Assembly: GCA_002386525.1 (NCBI GenBank)
Contig: DGIS01000021.1
Coordinates: 124,001 to 188,000 of the forward strand
DNA length: 64,000 nt
Direction of reading: 5' to 3'
Origin: Sphingobacterium sp. UBA4616
GTDB taxonomy: Bacteria > Bacteroidota > Bacteroidia > Sphingobacteriales > Sphingobacteriaceae
Shown: positions 1-10,705 of the stretch, in pieces
Layout: every line of letters begins with the position of its first letter
How positions within the stretch are numbered: position 1 is the stretch's first letter
Position numbers and translations under genes: made by a program
The notes under the pieces: generated by a model
The model's database searches: none
Told to the model about the DNA's origin: nothing
Seen by the model: the letters and a program-made list of their open reading frames with translations, nothing else

Positions 1-1413
1 CGCCTTCAAAAGCAATATGGCGAGCTATTAGAGAATTCTCCTAATGTGGCTGCCAATATAGAACTGTTGCTCGACCAGAATTCCTATACGATCACTACGG
101 GGCATCAGCTCAATATTTTTACTGGACCCTTGTATTTCATTTTTAAAATCATGACAGCGATACGTTTGTCAGAAGATTTGAAGGAGAAACATCCCGATAA
201 AAATTTTATTCCAGTCTATTGGATGGCGACTGAAGATCATGATTTTGAAGAAATCAATCATACCAAAGTCTTTGGGAAGAAAATCAGTTGGGATACCCCG
301 GCTGTTTCTGCTACCGGAAGAATGGATACAACGACGATTGTTGACGCCGTGAAGCAGTATACAAATATTTTAGGGCTTTCAGAAAACTCTACTCGGCTTA
401 CACGCATTGTGGAAGAAGCCTACCTAAACCACAATCGTTTAGCAGATGCAACCCGATATATGGTCAATGAGCTGTTTAAGTCATACGGTCTTTTGATTAT
501 TGATGCGGATGATCGGGAATTGAAGGAACTGTTTAAGCCGATTATTAAGGAAGATATCTTCTCTGAAAATAGCTTTAAGGCAATAACTTCTCGATCGGAG
601 GAGTTGGAGTCACAAGGTTTTTCTACTCAAGTACATGCACGTGAAATTAATTTCTTTTATTTAACGGATGAATTTAGAGAACGCCTAGTGCTAACTGCTG
701 ACGGTCGATACGAAGTATTGCATCAGAATATTTATTTTACAAAGGCGGAGCTGGAGCAGGAAATCGAGCATTATCCCGAGCGTTTCAGTCCCAATGTGGT
801 TATGCGGCCGATGTATCAAGAAATTATACTTCCTAATCTTGCTTACATTGGCGGTGGGGCCGAAATGGTCTATTGGATGCAATTAAAGTCTAACTTTGAC
901 CAATATCAGATCGATTTTCCAATTTTGATACCACGCAATTCTGCGATGATAACAGACGATAAAATAGCGGCTAAATTATTTCGCGTTGATCTTACGTTTA
1001 AGAGTATCTTTCGTTCAGCAGATGTGCTGAAGAAGGAATATGTACGGCGCCATACCAAAGAACGTCTGAATCTCAATGACGAATGGATGGAGCTGAATGC
1101 CATTTTTGGTAAGATAAAGTTGCGAACCCATAAAATTGATCCAAGTTTAGGACCGAGTACAGAGGCGGTAAAAGCACGGTTAAAAAAAGCGATCAATAAT
1201 TTAGAAAAAAAACTGTTGAAAGCCGAGAAACGAAATCACCAACATGCTTTAACCGACATCGATCATGTTAAGGAAAAACTCTTTCCGGGCGGAGGACTGC
1301 AGGAAAGATCTGAGAATTTCGCTTTACTTTACATTAAACATGGTGATAACCTCTTTAAGGATCTTTACAAATATTTTAATCCTTTGGATTTTAAGTTTAC
1401 GATTTTGTATTAG
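1..1413 (+). CDS. bshC: Bacillithiol synthase BshC (cysteine-adding enzyme), 5'-truncated by window edge
   Basis: The reading frame is open from base 1, so the true start lies upstream; 470 residues are visible against about 530 for the family. BshC adds cysteine to GlcN-malate in the last step of bacillithiol synthesis, a cytosolic low-molecular-weight thiol made by Bacteroidota and Firmicutes. The recognisable part is the N-terminal stretch TTGHQLNIFTGPLYFIFK (family form TGQQ/HxxxFTGPLYTIYK), followed by an HDFEEINH motif, the nucleotide-binding-like core and a basic C-terminal coiled coil (KARLKKAINNLEKKLLKAEK). It ends with the usual hydrophobic tail and is followed at once by a terminator. 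No other bsh gene is in the window. Confidence 0.9.
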   Translation, partial: RLQKQYGELLENSPNVAANIELLLDQNSYTITTGHQLNIFTGPLYFIFKIMTAIRLSEDLKEKHPDKNFIPVYWMATEDHDFEEINHTKVFGKKISWDTPAVSATGRMDTTTIVDAVKQYTNILGLSENSTRLTRIVEEAYLNHNRLADATRYMVNELFKSYGLLIIDADDRELKELFKPIIKEDIFSENSFKAITSRSEELESQGFSTQVHAREINFFYLTDEFRERLVLTADGRYEVLHQNIYFTKAELEQEIEHYPERFSPNVVMRPMYQEIILPNLAYIGGGAEMVYWMQLKSNFDQYQIDFPILIPRNSAMITDDKIAAKLFRVDLTFKSIFRSADVLKKEYVRRHTKERLNLNDEWMELNAIFGKIKLRTHKIDPSLGPSTEAVKARLKKAINNLEKKLLKAEKRNHQHALTDIDHVKEKLFPGGGLQERSENFALLYIKHGDNLFKDLYKYFNPLDFKFTILY

Positions 1414-1414
1414 G

Positions 1415-1439
1415 AAGTCAGCTTCGGCTGACTTTTTTC
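1415..1439 (+). terminator. Rho-independent terminator of bshC
   Basis: An 8-bp stem AAGTCAGC/GCTGACTT with a TTCG tetraloop is followed by a T-run. It starts two bases after the bshC stop codon. Confidence 0.85.
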
Positions 1440-1674
1440 TGAAGTGTTTTTATGTTATTGGCGACAAAGAACCTTCCATTTAATTTCTGTTGGTATTTGC
1501 GTGATAAGGAAGGTTTTACTGCACGTTCCGATAGCACTTTATTTGTTGGAAAACTGATTGCATTCTAGGTATACATCCTTTAAAATGTTTTGTTTATAAT
1601 TTCATAATATTTCGTTTAGTTTCTGTTAATAGTTTCAGTTTAGTTTTGCTTTCATTATAAAAATCAACAACTAA

Positions 1675-4600
1675 ATGAAAGAATTTCTACTCACAACTTG
1701 TGCTGTTGCGCTTGGGACCGGTCTTTATGCCCAAACGACGCAAGCAGGGTTTTCCGGAAAGATCACAGACGAGCACAACAAAGGGGTTCATGGTGCTTCA
1801 ATTGAAGTGCGTAATGAATCAACAGGCTTTACAACGAAGACATCCACCAATGCAAATGGCGATTTCAACTTTAAGGAATTACCTTTAGGTGGTCCATATA
1901 CAATTAAAGTCACTTATATAGGATATGGGGAACAGGTTCGTTCGGGATTTAATTTAAATCAAGGCGATATTGTCCGCCTGATCATTCCTATCCAAAATAC
2001 GTCAAATGTATTAGAAACGGTTGAATTAACAGGAATAAGTACGCTAAAGAATAAAATCGAGAACCTAGGTGCTGCTACCGCGGTTACAGCAAAAGATATA
2101 GCGAAATTGCCTGTCAACGGTCGCAATTTTACTTCGTTGATGGATCTATCTCCTTTAAGCAAGGGAGATAATATAGGAGGCCAGCTGGGGTCATCTACCA
2201 ATTTTACCATTGATGGTATGAATGCCAAAAATCCGACTTCTGCAGGTTCGACAACCAGCCGTAGTGGCGCTCCTTTCTCCATTTCAATAGAAGCCGTTCG
2301 TGAATTTAAAGTGGTTACCAATCAGTATGATGTGACTTATGGAAGAGCTGGAGGGGGAACAGTGAGTGCGGTGACTAAACAGGGGACAAATCAAACGCAC
2401 GGAAGTGCATGGCTTTATTCGAGGGCGGATTGGTTATCCAGTCCATACGATATTAGAGGGAATAAACGGAGTAATGATTTTTCAACGTATCAATATGGGT
2501 TTACATTAGGCGGTCCGATCATTAAAGACAAATTGCATTATTTTGTAGCTTGGGATCATCAGCGCGATGCCCGCCCCTTGATTATTGCCGATATCAATTC
2601 TGAAGCCGATGAGAAGAGATTTAATGTGACAAACTCGACCTTGGATGAGTTTGTCTCTATGGGACGTAAAAAATACGGATTGGGGAATGAGCGTCAATAC
2701 GGCGCATTTGATAAGAAGCGAGGGTCTGATGCGATTTTTGGACGAATTGACTGGCAGATCAATGAAAATAACCTATTGACGGTCCGAAATAACTTCACAA
2801 GTGACAACAATAAGTTGGGCTTGCAGGATAATAAACCAATAACCTTGTATGAGTCTTATGGGAATGACAAAAACATTGATAATAGTCTATTGGCAACTTT
2901 GCGTACGACCATTTCCCCTAAGGTAACTAATGAATTGAAAGTACAGCATCTCTATACATATCAGAAAAGTAGTCCGGGAGATCTTTTACCAAGTCAAAAT
3001 ATTCCCCGTGCAATTGTAGAAGATGCAGTCTCAAAAGTAGCTGGAGAAGATAAAAAGACCACATTGCAATTGGGTGGACATCGTTTTGCGCAGGAATCAT
3101 TTAAAAACAATGTATTTCAGCTCGTTGATAATATTTATTATAGTACCGACAATATCAATTATACCTTCGGTGTCGATTTGATGTATACCCATGCAAACTC
3201 CATTTATGGAAGTGAGGTTAATGGTCGCTTTCACTTTAGACCGAGTGATGGAAAGACGGCCATGCAAAACTTTGACGACATGAAGCCATATGCTTACTAT
3301 CGTGAGGTTCCTTTGGTAAGTGACCCAGCTGTGGCCGGTAAGATATTTAATGCCGGTGTATATGGGCAATTACAAACGAAGTTGGCGCAGGGATTGGATC
3401 TAGTTGCTGGCCTAAGGTTGGATTACGGACATTATCCGACTTCTCCACTAAACGAAGAATTGCTGAAAGAAGTGGGTATTCGTACAGATCATAAGTTAAA
3501 ATCCTTTGTGGTACAGCCTCGTTTCCAGATGACTTGGGATGTTAATGAAGAGCGAAAGGACTTTTTCCGGGTAGGAGCAGGTGTCTTCGCGTCTGATATT
3601 AACAATTATATGACCATCAACAATTTGACTTTCGATGGGAAGCATTTTGCGACGGTGGATGTTCGTGGAAGTGATGTGCCCGCACCTGATTTTGTGGGGT
3701 ATAGAAAAGATCCGTCAAAAACACCAACCTTAGCACAATTTCAGGTGCCTACGATCAATACCTATGGACCTGATGCTAAAATTCCAGTAGTATACAAGGC
3801 CAATGTATCTTATACACATTTCTTTACTGAAAAGTTGAAAGCGAGTCTTTCAGGGTATATGAATTTAGGGCGTAACAACTACATGTATGTGGATCGTAAC
3901 ATGGTTCAGGATCCGTTTTTCAGATTGACGAATGAAGATAATCGTGGTGTGTTTGTTCCCGCAGCATCGATTGTTGACGGAGCACCGGATTGGAAAAAAG
4001 GACGGATTTCCAATAAATTCGGACGTGTACTGGAATTAAACTCTGAAGGAAAAGTGAATCAGTTTGCGGTTGTATTGGATGCAAGTTATCAATATTTCAA
4101 AGATGGATCTATATCCGTGAGCTATACCTGGAATGATGCCAAAGACAATACTTCTTTCAACGGAAACGTGGCGAATACAGCGACCTTATCGTTGGCTGTG
4201 AAAGACGATCCGCGCGATCTGAGCAAGATGAGTTATTCGAATAATCAGTTCCGCAACAAGATTGTAATCTATGGTACCTTGCCAACATTCTATGGCGTTA
4301 GTGTGGGGGTACGTTACTCAGGTATTGGTGGTACACGATATAGTTTATTGGCCGGAGGAAATATCAATGGAGACTTTGTGGCGGGAGACAATGATCTGGC
4401 CTTTCTCTTTGATCCCAACAGTCCCAATACGTCAAAACAGTTGATTACAGGGCTGAATAATTTGTTGAATAATCCAGAAGCGAGTCAAAGCCTTAAAGAT
4501 TATATCAAAAAATATGAAGGAAAAATAGCCGAACGTAATGGTGGCGTAAATGGTTTTTACGGTTTAATTGACCTGAGAATTGCGAAAAAATTCAGTTTAT

Positions 4601-4854
4601 ATAAAAACCACGCATTGGAGATATCGGGCGATCTTTTCAACGTTGCCAATTTATTCAAAAAGACTTGGGGCGTCAATGAGTCTTTGGGTAATCAAAATCT
4701 ATATGCTTTGGGCGGAAAGGACGCCGCCGGAGAGAAATTGATTCCTTTTGACGTTACGAAGCAACAGTTTAATTATAATGTAAACAACTCTGGTATCGTA
4801 TCACCTTCGGGTAACCCGTATCAATTCCAATTGGGATTAAGGTATTCGTTCTAA
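1675..4854 (+). CDS. TonB-dependent receptor with N-terminal carboxypeptidase-like domain (Oar-like)
   Basis: A 1059-residue outer-membrane beta-barrel importer. A signal peptide (about residues 1-19, ending GLYAQ) precedes a carboxypeptidase-regulatory-like beta-sandwich (about 25-115, GKITDEHNKGVHGASIEVRN). A plug domain follows (about 120-240, with LPVNGRNFTSLMDLSP and an FTIDGMNAKN stretch), then a barrel ending in an aromatic Phe (QLGLRYSF). The plug style (NGRNF..L, TNFTIDGMN) is that of Oar-type receptors rather than SusC: there is no SusD partner and no typical SusC plug box. It stands alone between two terminators, so the substrate cannot be inferred. The ATG at 1675 is chosen because the signal peptide starts there. 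Confidence 0.88.
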   Translation: MKEFLLTTCAVALGTGLYAQTTQAGFSGKITDEHNKGVHGASIEVRNESTGFTTKTSTNANGDFNFKELPLGGPYTIKVTYIGYGEQVRSGFNLNQGDIVRLIIPIQNTSNVLETVELTGISTLKNKIENLGAATAVTAKDIAKLPVNGRNFTSLMDLSPLSKGDNIGGQLGSSTNFTIDGMNAKNPTSAGSTTSRSGAPFSISIEAVREFKVVTNQYDVTYGRAGGGTVSAVTKQGTNQTHGSAWLYSRADWLSSPYDIRGNKRSNDFSTYQYGFTLGGPIIKDKLHYFVAWDHQRDARPLIIADINSEADEKRFNVTNSTLDEFVSMGRKKYGLGNERQYGAFDKKRGSDAIFGRIDWQINENNLLTVRNNFTSDNNKLGLQDNKPITLYESYGNDKNIDNSLLATLRTTISPKVTNELKVQHLYTYQKSSPGDLLPSQNIPRAIVEDAVSKVAGEDKKTTLQLGGHRFAQESFKNNVFQLVDNIYYSTDNINYTFGVDLMYTHANSIYGSEVNGRFHFRPSDGKTAMQNFDDMKPYAYYREVPLVSDPAVAGKIFNAGVYGQLQTKLAQGLDLVAGLRLDYGHYPTSPLNEELLKEVGIRTDHKLKSFVVQPRFQMTWDVNEERKDFFRVGAGVFASDINNYMTINNLTFDGKHFATVDVRGSDVPAPDFVGYRKDPSKTPTLAQFQVPTINTYGPDAKIPVVYKANVSYTHFFTEKLKASLSGYMNLGRNNYMYVDRNMVQDPFFRLTNEDNRGVFVPAASIVDGAPDWKKGRISNKFGRVLELNSEGKVNQFAVVLDASYQYFKDGSISVSYTWNDAKDNTSFNGNVANTATLSLAVKDDPRDLSKMSYSNNQFRNKIVIYGTLPTFYGVSVGVRYSGIGGTRYSLLAGGNINGDFVAGDNDLAFLFDPNSPNTSKQLITGLNNLLNNPEASQSLKDYIKKYEGKIAERNGGVNGFYGLIDLRIAKKFSLYKNHALEISGDLFNVANLFKKTWGVNESLGNQNLYALGGKDAAGEKLIPFDVTKQQFNYNVNNSGIVSPSGNPYQFQLGLRYSF

Positions 4855-4890
4855 AAGAATGAAAAATAGGGAACACTATGTTTTAAAAAT

Positions 4891-4937
4891 AAAACGCACC
4901 TAGGGGCCGCTGATTGCTCCTAAGGGGCGTTTTATTT
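4891..4937 (+). terminator. Probable terminator of the TonB receptor gene
   Basis: AAAACGC (4891-4897) pairs with GCGTTTT (4927-4933). The intervening sequence can add imperfect GC pairs (CCTAGGGG / CCTAAGGGG region). A short T-rich tail follows. Confidence 0.6.
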
Positions 4938-5014
4938 GTTTATTAAATAATCCTGATCAGGCAACAAGGGATTACTTAAAACGATTTGCCTTGGTGCATC
5001 ATTATGCTCGAGGG

Positions 5015-5965
5015 CTAGCTCAGGACTTTTTCTTTTGGAAGAAAAACTTCGGCCATCATGTGGCGTACACTTCCGCCACCACATGTTTCGATCACGTGGA
5101 GATCCTGGTGAATAATTTTACCATGCTTCTCTAACTGCGCGGTTTGGTACAACGTCAGTGAGGATAATGCCTGATTGCTCAGGACAATAAAGCGATTCCC
5201 ATATTTATTTCTCACCTGGAGGCAGTTTGCCGCAAAAGATTCAAGCTGGTTTTCATTGATCTCGATAATCTCCTTGCCTGTGTCTTTTAAACTCTTCAAG
5301 AGGGTGTTTAGTTCAGACGGATCGTCAATTGCCTGTGGACATAAGATGGCAAAATCTTCACCTACCGCGAGCACTACATTGGTGTGATAGATCGGTCTGC
5401 GCTGTCCATTGACCGTTTGAAAAGCATGGAATACAACCGGTGTATAGTTTTCGGTCCGGCAATATTCATCGAGCATATCGCGATCTGCCCTTTCTGACAA
5501 AGCGCAGTAGGCTACACGGTTGGCTCGGTCGAGGACAAGTGCGCCGGTACCTTCCAAATATTGTTTATTGTTTTCGGCATCACTCAAATCTTTGGTCAGT
5601 TTTACATAATAACCGTTCTGTTTCAATGGACCTTCGAAATCCAATAAATGTTCTTTTCGGCGATTTGGAGCGAACATGGGATAGAAGATTATTTTTCCAT
5701 CCTGATGAAAGGATACAATATTGTTGGGAAAGATACTGTCGGGACTTTCTGATTTTTCGTCGTCCTGAATGACTGTCACTAATATGCCGTGTGACTTCAA
5801 CTCATTTACTAGCGCATCAAACTCTCCTTGGGCTTCTTTATTGACCTCTTCGATGCTGAGATTTTCAATATCCCTTTGGAAGAAATTGTTGACTGTAGTC
5901 TGTTCATTTTTGCGGAAGACAGAGGGCCTTACCAAAAGGACGCTGTCTGTTACCTGTTTTCTCAT
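5015..5965 (-). CDS. ctlX: Arginine deiminase-superfamily (amidinotransferase-type) hydrolase, CtlX-like
   Basis: A 316-residue cytosolic enzyme of the guanidino-modifying (pentein) fold. Visible family motifs are SPDSIFPNN (74-82), LEGTGALVLDR (137-147), YHTNVVLAVG (193-202, His194) and the C-terminal ETCGGGSVRHM with the nucleophile Cys295. This pattern matches the group annotated as citrulline utilization hydrolase CtlX, proposed to release ornithine from citrulline. The name is from memory of that group, and dimethylarginine or arginine hydrolysis cannot be excluded. In this phylum such a gene often sits near arginine catabolism genes, but here it is monocistronic. The start at 5965 gives the expected N-terminus (VLLVRPSVF). 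Confidence 0.75.
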   Translation of the reverse strand: MRKQVTDSVLLVRPSVFRKNEQTTVNNFFQRDIENLSIEEVNKEAQGEFDALVNELKSHGILVTVIQDDEKSESPDSIFPNNIVSFHQDGKIIFYPMFAPNRRKEHLLDFEGPLKQNGYYVKLTKDLSDAENNKQYLEGTGALVLDRANRVAYCALSERADRDMLDEYCRTENYTPVVFHAFQTVNGQRRPIYHTNVVLAVGEDFAILCPQAIDDPSELNTLLKSLKDTGKEIIEINENQLESFAANCLQVRNKYGNRFIVLSNQALSSLTLYQTAQLEKHGKIIHQDLHVIETCGGGSVRHMMAEVFLPKEKVLS

Positions 5966-6544
5966 GATTTATAATCGTTACTTCGCTGTTTATAATTGTT
6001 AAATAGAAATGATATTCATTTTTTTTGATTATTTATCATTTGTCAAAAGAGGGGCTTCCCTCGCTGGATAATGGTTTCTTTGTTAAGATTTCTTGATAAC
6101 GCAATACGTCGTAGATATCAGGATTTCTTGGCAAAAATTACCTATCGTTATTTCCAAGCCACTTTACAATTGGTACATATACTAATTTATTGAAAATTCA
6201 TTGGCATTGCAAAAAAGAATAGGAATGTAGAGGAAAAAATTCATGGAGATTGCAGCAGATAATAGCACTTTTTTTAAAATTGTAGCAAGTGATCGGTCGG
6301 TTGTTTGTTATATTTATAATGATCAATCTTTATTGTTGTGTTTATTCTAAAAATAACGTATTAAACACAATCGATTGCATTTTAATAGTCGAGTAAAACT
6401 GACTTTTTATCCACTTTTTTGCTTCGTTTTCAGTCATTTATTTTGCTATCTTTGCTCATCCAAAAAACGACTGTTTATAAGAGAGTTAATTGCCTAATTA
6501 TTATGTCGCTAACTATCATCTATAAGCGTTAACTTTTTGCACAC
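5966..6544. other. Intergenic region between ctlX and gcvP
   Basis: About 580 AT-rich bases separate two divergently transcribed genes. No open frame with coding character is seen on either strand. The only recognisable element is the gcvP -7 box at 6447-6454. No glycine-riboswitch-like conserved core was found in the 90-base leader that would follow it. Confidence 0.6.
6447..6454 (+). promoter_or_regulatory. Bacteroidota -7 box upstream of gcvP
   Basis: TATCTTTG matches the TAnnTTTG consensus. A clear -33 TTTG at 19-21 bases upstream is missing (TTTT at 6427-6430 is close but too near). It predicts a leader of about 85 bases. Confidence 0.5.
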
Positions 6545-9418
6545 ATGAGCAATATACACTTCCAAGAAAAATTCGAAAATCGCCACAATGGCCCAAGTCC
6601 AGTTGAAGCGAATGAAATGTTGGCCAAATTAGGCGTTTCGTCAATTGACCAACTTATTGACCAAACGGTCCCTTCTCAAATTCGTGCTCCAAAACCTTTA
6701 AATCTTCCTAAAGCATTGTCTGAGGTCGCCTATTTAAAGCGTATTGCGGAAATCGCTGAGAAAAATAAAGTTTTTAAATCTTTTATTGGTCAAGGTTATT
6801 ACGATGTAATCCTTCCGGGCGTAATTCAACGAAATGTATTTGAAAACCCGGGATGGTATACGCAGTATACTCCTTATCAGGCGGAGATTGCACAAGGTAG
6901 GTTGCAAGCATTGTTGAATTTCCAGACTGTAATTTGTGATTTCACTGGTTTAGAAATAGCAAACGCATCTTTGTTAGATGAAGCAACAGCTGCAGCTGAA
7001 GCTATGTTTATGCTGTATTCAGCCCGGAAAAATAAAGATGCAAATGTATTCTTGGTTTCTGATAATGCCTACACGCAGACGGTCGATGTATTGAAGACCC
7101 GTGCGTTGTCTTTTGGTATCGAGCTGAAAATTGCGGCTATTGCTGAATCAGAATTGACAGATGATGTATTTGCCGTATTTGTTCAATATCCTGCAGCTGA
7201 CGGTTCCATTGTTGATTATAAGTCGTTTACAGCATCAGCTCACAGTAAAGACATTACCGTGTGTGCGGCGGCTGATTTGATGAGTTTAGCCTTATTGACG
7301 CCTCCGGGAGAATGGGGAGCAGATGTTGTTGTTGGTAATTCGCAGCGCTTTGGTGTGCCGATGGGATTTGGTGGTCCTCACGCAGCCTATTTTGCAACAC
7401 GCGACAGCTTTAAACGTAACATCCCTGGTCGTATTATCGGTGTTACTTCCGATTCGAATGGCAAATATGCGTTGCGTATGGCTTTACAGACGCGTGAACA
7501 GCACATTCGCCGCGATAAAGCATCGTCAAATATTTGTACTGCACAAGCCCTTTTGGCCATTATGGCTTCTTTTTATGCCGTGTATCATGGACCTCAAGGA
7601 ATTAAAAATATAGCATCACGCATCAATGCGTTGGCCAATCTGTTGGATCAAGCGTTACAATCATTGGGCTATAGCCAAATGAATACAGCTTATTTTGATA
7701 CATTACGGGTAGACTTAGGTGCTCATGCAGGTGCACTGAAGTCAGAAGCGTTAAACAATGAATTGAACTTTTATTATAATGGTCCAGAAGTTTCAATTGC
7801 TATCGACGAAACAACGACTTATGAAGATATTAAAACGATCGTCAAAGTATTTGCTAAAATTCAAGGTAAAACATTGAATGATGTCGATTTCGATACATTG
7901 GAAGAAAACTTAGGTTCTTCAATCCCTGCCGATCTAGTACGTACTTCCGCCTACTTAACCCATCCAAACTTTAATAGCTATCACTCTGAACACGAGATGT
8001 TACGGTACATCAAATCGTTGGAAGCAAAAGATTTATCACTTTGTCATTCGATGATTCCTTTGGGTTCATGTACCATGAAATTAAATGCTACAGCGGAAAT
8101 GGTACCCGTTACTTGGGCTAGATTCGGTGGTTTGCACCCATTTGCTCCAGCAGATCAAACTTCTGGATATATGCAAATGATTGGCGAATTGAATGATTGG
8201 TTAGCTGAGATTACAGGTTTTGCGAAGATGAGTTTCCAACCAAACTCAGGAGCGCAAGGGGAGTATGCAGGTTTGATGGTTATTCGCGCTTACCATGAGA
8301 GCCGCGGTGATCACGGACGTAATATCTGTTTGATCCCTGCTTCAGCGCACGGAACGAACCCTGCGTCTGCTTCTATGGCAGGCTTGAAAGTGGTTGTCGT
8401 AAAATGTGATGAATTTGGAAATATTGATATATCAGATTTAAGAGCGAAAGCAACTGAACACGCTGCAAACTTGAATTCACTGATGGTAACTTACCCATCT
8501 ACACACGGTGTATTTGAAGAGTCTATTATTGAAGTCTGTGAAATTGTGCATGCCAATGGTGGACAGGTTTATATGGATGGAGCCAACATGAATGCACAGG
8601 TTGGATTGACAAGCCCAGGTCATATTGGGGCCGATGTTTGTCACTTAAACCTCCATAAAACATTCTGTATCCCTCACGGAGGTGGCGGCCCAGGTATGGG
8701 ACCTATTGGTGTTGCAAAACATCTGGTTCCTTTCTTGCCTAACCACGAAGTGGTTTCTACTTCCGGTGAAGAAGGTATCTCTGCTGTTTCGGCAGCCCCA
8801 TTTGGTTCGGCTTCGATCTTACTTATTTCGCATGCTTACATCTCCATGATGGGGGGCGAAGGTCTCACAAATGCAACTAGAACCGCGATATTAAACGCTA
8901 ACTATATCAAAGCACGTTTGGAAAACGCCTATCCAGTACTTTATTCGGGTAAAAATGGACGTTGCGCACACGAAATGATCTTAGATTGTCGTGGGTTTAA
9001 AAACTTTGGTATTGAGGTTGCAGATATTGCAAAACGTTTGATGGACTATGGTTTCCACGCACCGACCGTTTCTTTCCCTGTTGCGGGAACATTGATGGTT
9101 GAACCTACCGAGTCAGAGTCTAAAGCTGAATTGGATCGTTTCTGTGACGCCTTAGTTGCTATTCGTGAAGAGATCGCTGCGGTTGAAACCGGGGCGGTAG
9201 ACCGAGCGAATAATGTACTGAAACATGCACCACATACCGCTTCGGTTGTAACGGCAGATGAGTGGGATAGACCTTACAGTCGTCAAACAGCTGCATATCC
9301 GTTGGAGTATGTAAGAGAACGTAAATTCTGGCCTTCAGTGGGACGTGTAAACGATTCTCAAGGTGACCGTACATTGATCTGTTCGTGTCCCTCCATTGAA
9401 GAGTACGCCGAAGCATAA
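6545..9418 (+). CDS. gcvP: Glycine dehydrogenase (decarboxylating), glycine cleavage P protein
   Basis: A 957-residue full-length single-chain P protein. It is a PLP enzyme that decarboxylates glycine and passes the aminomethyl group to the lipoyl arm of GcvH. The N-terminal half begins FENRHNGPS and contains [15 protein letters not shown] and [19 protein letters not shown]. The C-terminal half has the active-site segment [19 protein letters not shown] with Lys705 as the PLP-binding residue. Two-subunit forms exist in other bacteria, but here both halves are fused as in E. coli. gcvT and gcvH are not adjacent and not in the window. A strong terminator follows. Confidence 0.97.
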   Translation: MSNIHFQEKFENRHNGPSPVEANEMLAKLGVSSIDQLIDQTVPSQIRAPKPLNLPKALSEVAYLKRIAEIAEKNKVFKSFIGQGYYDVILPGVIQRNVFENPGWYTQYTPYQAEIAQGRLQALLNFQTVICDFTGLEIANASLLDEATAAAEAMFMLYSARKNKDANVFLVSDNAYTQTVDVLKTRALSFGIELKIAAIAESELTDDVFAVFVQYPAADGSIVDYKSFTASAHSKDITVCAAADLMSLALLTPPGEWGADVVVGNSQRFGVPMGFGGPHAAYFATRDSFKRNIPGRIIGVTSDSNGKYALRMALQTREQHIRRDKASSNICTAQALLAIMASFYAVYHGPQGIKNIASRINALANLLDQALQSLGYSQMNTAYFDTLRVDLGAHAGALKSEALNNELNFYYNGPEVSIAIDETTTYEDIKTIVKVFAKIQGKTLNDVDFDTLEENLGSSIPADLVRTSAYLTHPNFNSYHSEHEMLRYIKSLEAKDLSLCHSMIPLGSCTMKLNATAEMVPVTWARFGGLHPFAPADQTSGYMQMIGELNDWLAEITGFAKMSFQPNSGAQGEYAGLMVIRAYHESRGDHGRNICLIPASAHGTNPASASMAGLKVVVVKCDEFGNIDISDLRAKATEHAANLNSLMVTYPSTHGVFEESIIEVCEIVHANGGQVYMDGANMNAQVGLTSPGHIGADVCHLNLHKTFCIPHGGGGPGMGPIGVAKHLVPFLPNHEVVSTSGEEGISAVSAAPFGSASILLISHAYISMMGGEGLTNATRTAILNANYIKARLENAYPVLYSGKNGRCAHEMILDCRGFKNFGIEVADIAKRLMDYGFHAPTVSFPVAGTLMVEPTESESKAELDRFCDALVAIREEIAAVETGAVDRANNVLKHAPHTASVVTADEWDRPYSRQTAAYPLEYVRERKFWPSVGRVNDSQGDRTLICSCPSIEEYAEA

Positions 9419-9439
9419 TTTCGGATACTATAGAAAAAG

Positions 9440-9472
9440 GGCAGTCCAAAATTTTGTTGGACTGCCTTTTTT
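9440..9472 (+). terminator. Terminator of gcvP
   Basis: A perfect 10-bp stem GGCAGTCCAA (9440-9449) / TTGGACTGCC (9457-9466) is followed by a run of T. Confidence 0.9.
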
Positions 9473-9555
9473 TATGTCATTTGATATGTAAGCTCAAATA
9501 ACAGCCTTAACTTTTTACAACAAGCAACCATTTTTGTTCCTCAGGAGGAGAAGAA

Positions 9556-9579
9556 GGAGAAGGAGAAGGAGAAGGAGAA
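9556..9579 (+). repeat. (GGAGAA)4 simple sequence repeat
   Basis: Four perfect tandem hexamers, preceded by degenerate copies from 9544, in the gap between the gcvP terminator and the amidase promoter. It is purine-only on this strand. Confidence 0.9.
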
Positions 9580-9628
9580 TAAAATAAGATGTTGTGCGTC
9601 TGCAGTGCAACTGGATAAGGGGAATAAA

Positions 9629-9660
9629 TTTGGTTTTGTTCGCAAATTTGTCTTAGTTTG
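9629..9660 (+). promoter_or_regulatory. Probable promoter of the amidase gene
   Basis: TTTGG (9629-9633) and TTAGTTTG (9653-9660) resemble the -33 and -7 boxes with about 20 bases between them. This places transcription start near 9666, which excludes the GTG at 9660 as a start codon and favours the ATG at 9678. Confidence 0.5.
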
Positions 9661-9677
9661 TGCTGAAACATTTCAAT

Positions 9678-10505
9678 ATGAACATACTAAAGTTATCCCT
9701 AAATTTTTGTGTCACGGCAGTATTCTTGGCTTCCTGTGCAGGAGGAAAATATGCGAAGACTGAAAAGGTATATAAGAAGCAGGCAAAGGAGTTTTCAAAG
9801 CTGTACAAACAATCGCCTGTAACCGGTCAATTGGAGAAGGTGAATGTCAAAGATCAACAATGGATTGCATCGATTAATTTTGGTATCCGTAAACCCAATT
9901 TTGTCGTTATTCATCATACAGCTCAGGATTCATTAGGGCAGACCGTCCGCACATTTCATTCCGCGAAAGCAGGCGTAAGTTCCCATTATGTGGTCGGTAG
10001 AGATGGAAAAGTAGTGCAGATGGTCAATGATCTCTTTCGTGCGCATCATGCTGGATTAGGAAAATGGGGCAACGATACAGATCTTAATTCTTCTTCTATT
10101 GGCATTGAGCTGGACAATAATGGGACCACTGATCCTTGGACTGACGCACAGATAAATGCCTTGACGCAGTTGTTGACTTATTTAAAGACAACCTACAGAA
10201 TTCCGCAGGCCAATTTCATAGGACATATGGATCTAGCACCAACTCGGAAAAACGATCCATCGCGTTTCCCATGGAAAAAGTTGGCCGATCAAGGCTTCGG
10301 TTTTTGGTATGAAGACTATTTAGAGACGCCACCAGCAGACTTTAATCCAAAAATGGCATTACGTATCATCGGATACGATGTGAGCAATGTCGATGCAGCA
10401 ATTAAAGCATTTAAGATTCACTATGTCCAGCAGGATGTAAATACGGCGTTTTTGGGTGATAATGATCTTAAAATCCTTTATTCCATCTATAAAAAATTCT
10501 TATAG
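9678..10505 (+). CDS. N-acetylmuramoyl-L-alanine amidase, AmiD-like lipoprotein
   Basis: A 275-residue lipoprotein that cleaves the bond between MurNAc and the stem peptide. The start at ATG 9678 gives a lipoprotein signal (FLASC, lipidated Cys20). The Amidase_2/PGRP domain follows, with Zn ligands inferred by comparison with E. coli AmiD: His79 (VVIHHT), His183 (GHMDLAP) and Asp193 (RKNDP), plus Glu144 in IGIELDN. The FPWKKLADQGFGFW segment is typical of AmiD. A GTG 18 bases upstream would also extend the frame but lies inside the predicted promoter. It is likely anchored in the outer or inner membrane facing the periplasm and acts in cell-wall recycling. It is a single gene that converges on the 10706 gene across a shared terminator. 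Confidence 0.9.
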   Translation: MNILKLSLNFCVTAVFLASCAGGKYAKTEKVYKKQAKEFSKLYKQSPVTGQLEKVNVKDQQWIASINFGIRKPNFVVIHHTAQDSLGQTVRTFHSAKAGVSSHYVVGRDGKVVQMVNDLFRAHHAGLGKWGNDTDLNSSSIGIELDNNGTTDPWTDAQINALTQLLTYLKTTYRIPQANFIGHMDLAPTRKNDPSRFPWKKLADQGFGFWYEDYLETPPADFNPKMALRIIGYDVSNVDAAIKAFKIHYVQQDVNTAFLGDNDLKILYSIYKKFL

Positions 10506-10646
10506 GCTGTGCCTATGCATTTTTCTGACTTTTAGCTCAGAGAGCAGCCATTTGTATAAAATCGGACCGAATGATGTTGCTATTATCTACTTTGTCCGTT
10601 GTTGTCCTCCAATGATACATTTATTAGCGTCATGAAGGTTCAAAAT

Positions 10647-10679
10647 AAAATAGCCCAATTTATTCAATTGGGCTATTTT
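10647..10679. terminator. Bidirectional terminator between convergent genes
   Basis: A 14-bp perfect stem AAAATAGCCCAATT (10647-10660) / AATTGGGCTATTTT (10666-10679) with a 5-base loop. The A- and T-rich flanks serve both strands. Confidence 0.85.
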
Positions 10680-10705
10680 ATAACTTGTAATTAGCAGAAC
10701 ACTTA

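Noticed and set aside
6455..6544. Glycine riboswitch in the gcvP leader
   Set aside because: The leader is short and AT-rich, and no conserved glycine aptamer core is visible.
9660..9677. GTG start for the amidase gene
   Set aside because: It lies inside the predicted -7 box; ATG 9678 gives a proper lipoprotein signal.
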